From assembly GCF_001611795.1 (NCBI RefSeq), contig NZ_CP015098.1:6758001-6822000 (forward strand): a DNA stretch of 64,000 bases. The letters are read 5' to 3'. The notes under the pieces are model-generated. The model worked only from the letters and a program-made list of their open reading frames with translations. It made no database searches and was not told the DNA's origin. Every line of letters starts with the position of its first letter. Within the stretch, counting starts at the first letter, position 1. Shown piece by piece: positions 8,493-15,844 of this stretch. This stretch comes from Streptomyces qaidamensis. GTDB lineage: Bacteria; Actinomycetota; Actinomycetes; Streptomycetales; Streptomycetaceae. The position numbers were made by a program, and so were the translations under genes.

Positions 8493-11036
8493 ATGGCACG
8501 CGGCAAGCTTCGGATCCACCTCGGCGCGGCACCGGGCGTCGGCAAGACGTACGCGATGCTGGCCGAGGCGCACCGCCGCGTCGAGCGGGGCACCGACTGT
8601 GTGGTGGCCGTCGTCGAGCACCACGGGCGGCCCCGCACCGAAGTGCTGCTGCACGGGCTGGAGCAGGTGCCGCGCAGGGAACTGGAGTACCGCGGCGGCG
8701 TCTTCCCCGAGATGGACCTCGACGCCGTCCTCGCCCGCCGCCCCCGGGTCGCGCTCGTGGACGAACTCGCCCACACCAACATCGCCGGCTCCCGCAACGC
8801 CAAGCGCTGGCAGGACGTGGAGGAACTGCTCGCCGCCGGGATCGACGTGGTCTCGACCGTCAACATCCAGCACTTGGAGTCCCTCGGTGACGTCGTCGAG
8901 TCGATCACCGGGGTGCGGCAGCTGGAGACCGTGCCGGACGAGGTGGTACGCCGGGCCGACCAGGTCGAGCTGGTCGACATGACGCCCCAGGCGCTGCGGC
9001 GGCGGATGGCGCACGGCAACATCTACCGGCCCGACAAGATCGACGCCGCCCTGTCGAACCACTTCCGCCCCGGCAACCTGACCGCCCTGCGCGAACTGGC
9101 CCTGCTGTGGGTGGCCGACCGGGCCGACGCCTACCTCACCCGGTACCGCAGCGAGCACCGGGTGTCGAAGATCTGGGGCTCGCGCGAGCGGATCGTGGTC
9201 GGTCTGACAGGTGGACCCGAGGGCCGCACGCTCATCCGCCGGGGCGCCAGGCTGGCCGAGAAGGGCGCCGGCGGCGAGGTGCTGGCCGTCTACATAGCCC
9301 GCAGCGACGGACCGACCTCGGCCTCGCCCAAGGAACTGGCGGTGCAGCGGACCCTGGTCGAAGACCTGGGCGGAACGTTCCACCATGTCGTCGGCGACGA
9401 CATACCGGCCGCGCTGCTCGCCTTCGCCCGCGGCGTGAACGCCACCCAGATCGTGCTGGGCTCCTCGCGCCGCAAGACCTGGCAGTACGTCTTCGGGCCC
9501 GGTGTCGGAGCGACGGTCGCCCGGGAGTCCGGACCCGACCTCGACGTGCACATCGTCACCCACGACGAGGTCGCCAAGGGCCGCGGACTGCCGGTCGCCC
9601 GGGGCGCGCGGCTCGGACGCTCCCGTCGGGTGTGGGGCTGGATCACCGGTGTCGCCGGACCACCGCTGCTGGCCGCGCTGCTCAACGCCGTCGACCTCGG
9701 CCTCGCCAACGACATGCTGCTGTTCCTGGCGCTGACGGTGGCGGCAGCCCTGCTCGGCGGGCTGCTGCCCGCCCTGGCCTCGGCGGCGGTGGGCTCCCTG
9801 CTGCTGAACTACTTCTACACACCGCCCCTGCACCGCTGGACCATCGCGGACCCGAAGAACATCGTGGCCCTCGTGATCTTCGTCGCGGTCGGTGTGGCGG
9901 TGGCCTCCGTGGTCGACCTCGCCGCCCGCCGTACGCATCAAGCGGCCCGGCTGCGGGCCGAGTCCGAGATCCTGTCCTTCCTCGCCGGCAACGTGCTGCG
10001 CGGCGAGACGGGCCTGGAGGACCTGCTGGAACGGGTCCGGGAGACCTTCGGCATGGAGTCGGCGGCCCTGCTGGAACGGGCGAGCGACGTCGAGCCATGG
10101 ACCTGTGCCGGCCGCGTGGGCCCCGGACGCCCGGTCGACCGGCCCGATCAGGCGGACGTGGACATGCCCGTCGGCGACCACATGGCCCTGGCGCTCACCG
10201 GCCGCGTGCTGCCCGCCGAGGACCGCCGGGTGCTGGCCGCCTTCGCCGCCCAGGCCGCCGTCGTCCTGGACCGCCGCCGGCTCCGGGAGGAGGCCGACCG
10301 GGCCCGCACGCTCGCCGAGGGCAACCGCATCCGCACGGCCCTGCTGGCCGCCGTCAGCCACGATCTGCGCACCCCCCTCGCCGGGATCAAGGCGGCGGTG
10401 ACCTCCCTGCGCTCCGAGGACGTCGAGTGGTCCGAGGAGGACCGGGCCGAGCTGCTGGCGGGCATCGAGGAGGGCGCCGACCGGCTCGACCACCTCGTCG
10501 GCAACCTGCTCGACATGTCCCGGCTCCAGACGGGCACCGTCACCCCGCTGATCCGTGAGATCGACCTCGACGAGGTGGTGCCGGTGGCGCTCGGCGGCGT
10601 GCCCGAGGGCAGCGCCTGCCTGGACGTGCCCGAGACGCTGCCCATGGTCGCCGTCGACCCCGGGCTGCTGGAGCGGGCGATGGCCAACCTCGTGGAGAAC
10701 GCCGTCAAGTACAGTCCGCCCGGTGCGCCCGTGCTGGTCGCCGGCAGCGCGCTCGCCGACCGGGTCGAGGTGCGGATCGTCGACCAGGGGCCGGGCGTGC
10801 CCGACGAGGCCAAGGAGCGCATCTTCGAGCCCTTCCAGCGCCACGGCGACGCCCCACGCGGCGCGGGCGTGGGTCTGGGCCTCGCGGTGGCACGCGGCTT
10901 CGCCGAGGCCATGGGCGGCACCCTGGACGCCGAGGACACCCCCGGCGGCGGGCTCACCATGGTCCTCACCCTCCGCTCGGCGGGAACCCGCCCGGAGCGC
11001 CGTCCCGCGGCACAACCGGAAAGGCAGGCCTCATGA
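8493..11036 (+). CDS. kdpD: Potassium sensor histidine kinase KdpD
   Basis: An 847-aa kinase. It has the N-terminal KdpD domain with P-loop-like GAAPGVGKT (about 10-18), a USP-like domain (about 230-350), four membrane helices of the DUF4118 type (about 385-480), a GAF-like segment, HisKA with AVSHDLRTPL (His near 623) and HATPase (NLVENAVKYSPPG; GVGLGLAVA). It senses low K+ or ionic stress and phosphorylates KdpE. Its stop overlaps the kdpE start (ATGA at 11033-11036). No kdpFABC genes are adjacent, so the target operon must lie elsewhere or differ. Confidence 0.95.
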   Translation: MARGKLRIHLGAAPGVGKTYAMLAEAHRRVERGTDCVVAVVEHHGRPRTEVLLHGLEQVPRRELEYRGGVFPEMDLDAVLARRPRVALVDELAHTNIAGSRNAKRWQDVEELLAAGIDVVSTVNIQHLESLGDVVESITGVRQLETVPDEVVRRADQVELVDMTPQALRRRMAHGNIYRPDKIDAALSNHFRPGNLTALRELALLWVADRADAYLTRYRSEHRVSKIWGSRERIVVGLTGGPEGRTLIRRGARLAEKGAGGEVLAVYIARSDGPTSASPKELAVQRTLVEDLGGTFHHVVGDDIPAALLAFARGVNATQIVLGSSRRKTWQYVFGPGVGATVARESGPDLDVHIVTHDEVAKGRGLPVARGARLGRSRRVWGWITGVAGPPLLAALLNAVDLGLANDMLLFLALTVAAALLGGLLPALASAAVGSLLLNYFYTPPLHRWTIADPKNIVALVIFVAVGVAVASVVDLAARRTHQAARLRAESEILSFLAGNVLRGETGLEDLLERVRETFGMESAALLERASDVEPWTCAGRVGPGRPVDRPDQADVDMPVGDHMALALTGRVLPAEDRRVLAAFAAQAAVVLDRRRLREEADRARTLAEGNRIRTALLAAVSHDLRTPLAGIKAAVTSLRSEDVEWSEEDRAELLAGIEEGADRLDHLVGNLLDMSRLQTGTVTPLIREIDLDEVVPVALGGVPEGSACLDVPETLPMVAVDPGLLERAMANLVENAVKYSPPGAPVLVAGSALADRVEVRIVDQGPGVPDEAKERIFEPFQRHGDAPRGAGVGLGLAVARGFAEAMGGTLDAEDTPGGGLTMVLTLRSAGTRPERRPAAQPERQAS

Positions 11037-11716
11037 CCCGCGTCCTCGTGGTCGACGACGAGCCGCAGATCGTGCGCGCCCTCGTGATCAACCTGAAGGC
11101 ACGCGCGTACGAGGTCGACGCGGCCCACGACGGTGCCACCGCCCTGCGGCTCGCCGCCGCCCGCCACCCCGACGTGGTCGTCCTCGACCTCGGACTGCCC
11201 GACATCGACGGCGTCGAGGTGATCAGGGGACTGCGCGGCTGGACCCGGGTGCCGATCCTGGTGCTGTCCGCCCGGCACACCTCCGACGAGAAGGTCGAGG
11301 CGCTGGACGCGGGCGCCGACGACTACGTCACCAAGCCGTTCGGCATGGACGAGCTGCTGGCCCGGCTGCGGGCCGCCGTACGCCGGGCCGAACCGGCCGG
11401 CGACGGCCCGGGCGACATGATCGTCGACACCGGCGAGTTCACCGTCGACCTGGCCGCGAAGAAGGTCAACCGGGCCGGCAAGGACGTACGGCTGACCCCC
11501 ACGGAGTGGCACCTGCTGGAGGTCCTCGTGCGCAACAGCGGACGCCTGGTCGGGCAGAGGCAACTGCTCCAGGAGGTGTGGGGGCCCGCGTACGGGACGG
11601 AGACGAACTATCTGCGCGTGTACATGGCGCAGTTGCGACGGAAGCTGGAAGCGGACCCCTCGCACCCGAAGCACTTCGTCACCGAGCCGGGGATGGGCTA
11701 CCGCTTCGAGAAGTGA
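11033..11716 (+). CDS. kdpE: Response regulator KdpE
   Basis: A 227-aa OmpR-type regulator. The receiver has DDE at 8-10, phosphoacceptor Asp52 in VVLDLGLPDIDG and YVTKPFGMDE. The winged helix ends in EPGMGYRFEK. Translationally coupled to kdpD by a 4-bp overlap. By family it activates a high-affinity K+ ATPase operon, which is not visible here. Confidence 0.95.
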   Translation: MTRVLVVDDEPQIVRALVINLKARAYEVDAAHDGATALRLAAARHPDVVVLDLGLPDIDGVEVIRGLRGWTRVPILVLSARHTSDEKVEALDAGADDYVTKPFGMDELLARLRAAVRRAEPAGDGPGDMIVDTGEFTVDLAAKKVNRAGKDVRLTPTEWHLLEVLVRNSGRLVGQRQLLQEVWGPAYGTETNYLRVYMAQLRRKLEADPSHPKHFVTEPGMGYRFEK

Positions 11717-11779
11717 GGGGTCTCGGGCCGGGAAACAGGCTCCTCGCCCTTCGTCAGCGGGCCCCGGTACGCTTCAGAT

Positions 11780-12178
11780 ATGAGTGCTGTCCCTCGTTCC
11801 GAAAAGCCGGCGGGCCGTTTCCGGCGCATGCTCGACCGGCTCTCCTCGTCGCAGGAGGACCTGGAGTCCGAGGAACTGCGAGAAGACAGCGAGACGGCCG
11901 GCTGCATCCGGATCGGAGACTGCCAGGACCGCCAGATAGTGACGGTTACTGGTACCTTGCGCACGGTCACCCTTCGGCCGCGTGCGGGAGTCCCGGCCCT
12001 GGAGGCCGAGCTGTTCGACGGCTCCGCCGCGCTGGACGTGGTCTGGCTCGGCAGGCGCTCCATCGTGGGGATAGAGCCGGGACGCAAACTGATCGCGTCG
12101 GGCCGGATCTCGATGAGCCGGGGCCGCCGGGTGCTGTTCAATCCCAAGTACGAACTGAGACCCCTCGGACGGGAGTAG
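11780..12178 (+). CDS. OB-fold nucleic-acid-binding protein (132 aa)
   Basis: ATG 11780. The central OB-fold matches the RecG/RecJ-type single-strand binding domain: VTVTGTLRTVTLRPR, then LEAELFDGSAALDVVWLGRR and GRKLIASGRISMSRGRRVLF. The family is adjacent to DUF3159 and TrkA genes across actinobacteria (memory). It probably binds DNA or RNA; a partner is not known. It is 3 bp from the DUF3159 gene, so the two form an operon. Confidence 0.9.
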   Translation: MSAVPRSEKPAGRFRRMLDRLSSSQEDLESEELREDSETAGCIRIGDCQDRQIVTVTGTLRTVTLRPRAGVPALEAELFDGSAALDVVWLGRRSIVGIEPGRKLIASGRISMSRGRRVLFNPKYELRPLGRE

Positions 12179-12181
12179 CCG

Positions 12182-12913
12182 GTGACGTCGCTCGACAAGC
12201 CGACCGAAGAGACATCTGCGGACGACGCCCGGGCGGTGACCGAGGCCGCCCTGTTCGAGGCGTTCGGCGGCGTGCGGGGCATGGTGGAGACGGTCCTGCC
12301 CGGCCTCCTCTTCGTCACCATCTACACGATCAACAAGGACCTGCACCTCTCGGCGATCGCGGCGCTGGCGGTGTCGCTGGTGCTGGTCGTGGTCCGGCTG
12401 GTGATGAAGGACACCGTCAAGCACGCCTTCAGCGGTGTCTTCGGCGTGGCCTTCGGTGTCGTCTTCGCGATGATGACCGGCAACGCCAAGGACTTCTACC
12501 TGCCCGGCATGCTCTACACGCTGGGACTGGGCCTCGCCTACATCATCACCACGCTGTGCGGGGTGCCGCTGATCGGGCTGATCCTCGGACCGGTCTTCAA
12601 GGAGAACCTCTCCTGGCGCACGCGCAACCCCGGCCGCAAGAAGGCCTACGCGAAGGCCAGCTACGCGTGGGGAGCGATCCTGCTCGCCAAGTGCGCGATC
12701 CTCTTCCCGCTGTACTGGTGGGCCGACACCACCCAGCTGGGCTGGGTCCTGGTGGCCCTGAAGATCCCGCCGTTCCTGCTCGCGGTGTACCTGACGTGGC
12801 TGTTCCTCGCGAAGGCGCCCGCGCCGATCGACGTGTTCGCCGAGATGGAGGCCGAGGAGAAGGCGGCCGAGGAACGCGAGCGGCAGGCTGCCGCCCGGTC
12901 CGCGGAGCAGTGA
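12182..12913 (+). CDS. DUF3159 family integral membrane protein (243 aa)
   Basis: GTG 12182, 3 bp after the OB-fold stop. About six membrane helices start at residue 30 (MVETVLPGLLFVTIYTINKD), with a conserved YLPGMLYTLGLGLAY and a basic loop WRTRNPGRKKAY. The C-tail is charged (EMEAEEKAAEERERQ). Topology is transporter-like, but no substrate motif is visible. Its fixed position beside TrkA proteins suggests, without proof, a role in ion or membrane homeostasis. Confidence 0.9.
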   Translation: MTSLDKPTEETSADDARAVTEAALFEAFGGVRGMVETVLPGLLFVTIYTINKDLHLSAIAALAVSLVLVVVRLVMKDTVKHAFSGVFGVAFGVVFAMMTGNAKDFYLPGMLYTLGLGLAYIITTLCGVPLIGLILGPVFKENLSWRTRNPGRKKAYAKASYAWGAILLAKCAILFPLYWWADTTQLGWVLVALKIPPFLLAVYLTWLFLAKAPAPIDVFAEMEAEEKAAEERERQAAARSAEQ

Positions 12914-12933
12914 ACCTGAGGCGCTGACGGAAA

Positions 12934-12971
12934 CGGAAGGGGCGTCCCGAGTACTCGGGACGCCCCTTCCG
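12934..12971. terminator. Bidirectional terminator between DUF3159 and TrkA genes
   Basis: A 38-bp perfect palindrome centred at 12952/12953 (19-nt arms). It lies between the convergent stops at 12913 and 12988. Confidence 0.95.
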
Positions 12972-12987
12972 CTTGCTCGGAGACCGC

Positions 12988-13662
12988 TCAGCCCGCCGTG
13001 GTCCGCCGCACCGACAGCAGGTCCTCCAGCTGTTCCTCACGGGCCTGTGCCGCCACGAAGAGGAGTTCGTCGCCGGCCTCCAGGGAGTCCTCCCGCGAGG
13101 GCGTCAGCACACGGTTGCCGCGGATGATCGTCACCAGGGACGTGTCCTGCGGCCACTCGACGTCGCCGACCTGCGTGCCGGCCAGGGCCGACTCCTCCGG
13201 CAGGGTCAGCTCGACCAGGTTGGCGTCGCCGTGGCTGAAGCGGAGCAGGCGGACCAGGTCGCCCACGCTCACCGCCTCCTCGACCAGGGCCGACATCAGG
13301 CGCGGGGTGGAGACGGCCACGTCCACGCCCCAGGACTCGTTGAACAACCACTCGTTCTTGGGATTGTTCACACGGGCGACGACGCGCGGGACGCCGTACT
13401 CCGTCTTGGCGAGGAGCGAGACGACCAGGTTCACCTTGTCGTCGCCGGTCGCGGCGATCACGACGTTGCAGCGCTGGAGCGCCGCCTCGTCCAGGGACGT
13501 GATCTCGCAGGCGTCGGCGAGCAGCCACTCCGCCTGCGGGACGCGCTCGACCGAGATGGCGGTCGGCGCCTTGTCGATCAGCAGGACCTCGTGGCCGTTC
13601 TCCAGCAGTTCGCCCGCGATCGAGCGGCCGACGGCGCCGGCTCCGGCAATGGCGACCCTCAT
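12988..13662 (-). CDS. TrkA/RCK-type potassium uptake regulatory protein (second gene)
   Basis: A 224-aa protein from ATG 13662. The N-terminal Rossmann fold (GAGAVGRSIAGELLENGH) binds NAD(H)/ATP, and the C-terminal RCK_C (TrkA_C) domain begins near residue 140 (LVELTLPEESALAGTQVGDV). Such proteins gate Trk/Ktr-like channels or other K+ carriers. The start overlaps the stop of the upstream TrkA paralogue by 1 bp (ATGA). No TrkH/KtrB channel is adjacent; the nearest K+ carrier candidate is the KimA-like protein at 15845. Confidence 0.9.
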   Translation of the reverse strand: MRVAIAGAGAVGRSIAGELLENGHEVLLIDKAPTAISVERVPQAEWLLADACEITSLDEAALQRCNVVIAATGDDKVNLVVSLLAKTEYGVPRVVARVNNPKNEWLFNESWGVDVAVSTPRLMSALVEEAVSVGDLVRLLRFSHGDANLVELTLPEESALAGTQVGDVEWPQDTSLVTIIRGNRVLTPSREDSLEAGDELLFVAAQAREEQLEDLLSVRRTTAG

Positions 13663-14333
13663 CAGTGACCGCCCTCCTGTTCGGGACCCTTGGCGAACGC
13701 CGCCTCGACCTTGTCGACCTCGTCGGTGCGCATCATCACGTGCACCAGGTCGCCCTCCTGCAGCACCGTCTGCGAGGTGGGCAGGACCGCCTCGCCGAGC
13801 CGGGTCAGGAACGCCACGCGCACACCCGTCTCCTCCTGGATCCGGCTGATCTTGTGGCCGACCCAGGCGGTGGAGGTGTGCACCTCGGCGAGCTGGACCC
13901 CGCCCGTGGGGTCGCGCCACAGCGGCTCCGCGCCGGAGGGGAGCAGACGGCGCAGCATCTGGTCGGCCGTCCAGCGGACGGTCGCGACGGTGGGGATGCC
14001 CAGGCGCTGGTAGACCTCCGCGCGGCGGGGGTCGTAGATGCGGGCGGCGACGTTCTCGATGCCGAACATCTCGCGGGCCACGCGAGCGGCGATGATGTTG
14101 GAGTTGTCACCGCTGGAGACGGCGGCGAAGGCGCCGGCCTCCTCGATGCCCGCCTCGCGCAGGGTGTCCTGGTCGAAGCCGACGCCCGTGACGCGACGGC
14201 CGCCGAACCCCGAGCCCAGCCGGCGGAAGGCGGTGGGGTCCTGGTCGACCACGGCGACCGTGTGCCCCTGTTGCTCCAGGTTCTGGGCCAGCGCGGAACC
14301 CACCCTTCCGCAACCCATGATGACGATGTGCAT
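13662..14333 (-). CDS. TrkA/RCK-type potassium uptake regulatory protein (first gene)
   Basis: A 223-aa paralogue of its downstream neighbour. It opens MHIVIMGCGRVGSALAQNLE with the NAD-binding GxGxxG, and RCK_C is at the C-terminus (HTSTAWVGHKISRIQEETG; LQEGDLVHVMM). Two half-size RCK proteins in tandem are the actinobacterial CeoBC arrangement (family knowledge). RCK_C domains are known c-di-AMP or nucleotide receptors in some bacteria, so the pair may tune the KimA-like carrier; that link is inference. Confidence 0.9.
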   Translation of the reverse strand: MHIVIMGCGRVGSALAQNLEQQGHTVAVVDQDPTAFRRLGSGFGGRRVTGVGFDQDTLREAGIEEAGAFAAVSSGDNSNIIAARVAREMFGIENVAARIYDPRRAEVYQRLGIPTVATVRWTADQMLRRLLPSGAEPLWRDPTGGVQLAEVHTSTAWVGHKISRIQEETGVRVAFLTRLGEAVLPTSQTVLQEGDLVHVMMRTDEVDKVEAAFAKGPEQEGGH

Positions 14334-14644
14334 GGCCTCACACCACGCTTCCCGCAGACCTTCCGGCCTGCGTCAGTGTTCTGCTCATGTCTCTCTCTCG
14401 GCTCGCCGGGCAGCACTTCGCGGCCTTCTGTGCGGGCCGCCAGGCACCATCATGCCGGGGAACGCCGGGTGTGATCCCCTTCGGTGTCCGCCCGCCCGGC
14501 CGATCGCCCGTGTCCAACGTATCGGCAAGGCCCAGTCAGCCCACCAGGACCCTCGGGTGTGGCGGGGGCCGGTGGGCGTCGGCGTGGCCGGTGGGCCGGA
14601 CTCAGCCGGCGCCTCGACCACCGCTTCCGGACGGGGAGTTCGCC

Positions 14645-15095
14645 GTCCGCCTCGTGCGAGCAGGCCGGCCAGGAGCACCAGCAGCGTCATGCCCGCCTTG
14701 ACCGGCGAGGAGCCGAGGATGGTCTGGCCTCCACCAGCACGAACAGGGCCGGCAGCAGCGCACCGCCGATGAGCAGGGCGAGCACCGTCGGGTCGGTCCA
14801 GCCGTGGGGCTCGGCCCGGGTGAAGCCGTAGACCAGAGAGACGAGGCCGGTGGCGCTGAGCAGCACCCCGGGGACGTCCAGGTTGCGCAGGTTGCCGCCC
14901 GGGCGGTCGCGCAGGATGAGCGGGACGTCGAAGAGGGCGATCGCGGTCATGGGGATGTTGATGCAAAGACACCAGCGCCAGCTGGCGTACTCGGTGAGCA
15001 GCCCGCCCGCCACGACCCGAGGGCCGCTCCGCCCGCGCCGACACCGGCGAACACGCCGAAGGCCCTTCCGCGCTCGCGCCCGCGCGAGGCGGGCC
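14645..15095 (-). pseudogene. MFS multidrug exporter remnant (EmrB/QacA type)
   Basis: Reading the minus strand, RERGRAFGVFAGVGAGGAALG (about 15095-15020) continues in another frame as VVAGGLLTEYASWRW and then CINIPMTAIALFDVPLILRD. One base is missing near 15015-15020. After VLVEAR (about 14710) the frame breaks again to SSPVKAGMTLLVLLAGL, skipping several transmembrane segments of a normal 14-helix exporter. Both ends are missing. It abuts the PfkB fragment at about 15085. Confidence 0.8.
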
Positions 15096-15580
15096 TCACG
15101 ATCTCCACCGACCTGCACGACTGGGACGGCTCCAACCCCTACCACGAGCCCTTCGCCCGTCAGGCCGACCTGGTCTTCCTGTCCAGCACGGCTCTGAGCG
15201 ACCCGGAGCGGACCATGCGGCGGATCGCCGAGCGGGGCAGGGCCCGGATCGTCGTCGCCACGGCCGGGGCGGACGGCGCCTACCTGCCGGCCGACGATGA
15301 ACTCACCCACGTACCCGCCGCCCCGCCCCCGGTTCCGGTCGTCGACTCCAACGGCGCGGGCGACGCCTTCGCCGCCGCGTTCCTCTACGCCTGGCTGAAC
15401 GGCGCCCCACCCCTGCGCAGCGCCCTGCACGGCACCGTGGCCGGTGCCTACGCCTGCACGATCCCGTCGACCCGGGCCGCCGCCATCGGACGGGAGGAAC
15501 TGCGCGCGCGGGTGGCGGGGCTGGAGCGGTCCGAGCCTGCTCCTAGGGGGTGTCCGGCGGCGCGTCCTTGCGGCGGCTGA
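15085..15580 (+). pseudogene. PfkB-family carbohydrate kinase, 5'-truncated remnant
   Basis: Only the C-terminal half of a ribokinase-type kinase is present, beginning at GLTISTDLHDWDG. It retains the active-site segment VVDSNGAGDAFAAAF (near 15340-15375; catalytic Asp in GAGD). The N-terminal substrate lid is absent and no start is available, because the sequence upstream is the antisense of an MFS remnant. The frame runs to TGA 15580. Confidence 0.8.
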
Positions 15581-15662
15581 TGCTGCGGACGCTCGCCAGC
15601 GTCAGGATTCCGAGGGCGACGAGGGTGGCCGCGGCGCCGATCAGCTGGGCGGGCGTGTGCAT
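15543..15662 (-). CDS. Small single-pass membrane protein (39 aa)
   Basis: ATG 15662 with a very good ribosome site (GGAGG, spacing 5). The 39-residue product has one hydrophobic helix (LIGAAATLVALGILTLASV) and a basic/acidic tail (RSISRRKDAPPDTP). It overlaps the last 38 bp of the PfkB remnant on the other strand. The strong start signal supports expression; function unknown. Confidence 0.55.
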   Translation of the reverse strand: MHTPAQLIGAAATLVALGILTLASVRSISRRKDAPPDTP

Positions 15663-15844
15663 GGGACCTCCAGGGGGGCAACGGCCGGGAGACGGACAGG
15701 GCTCAGTCATATAGGCATGGGAAGCGGGTGACCTGCGGAATCCCCAGCCGCACAGGCCTCTGAATTCACTCGGAGAGCAGAGGGAACGCCGATGGGGGGT
15801 GGCGGGTGGGCGCCCCCGCAATCGAACGCCTACGATCCTCTGTT

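Noticed and set aside
7896..11015. 1039-codon minus-strand open frame opposite kdpD
   Set aside because: Composition (His/Gly/Gln/Val-rich) is that of antisense translation; kdpD motifs are clear on the plus strand.
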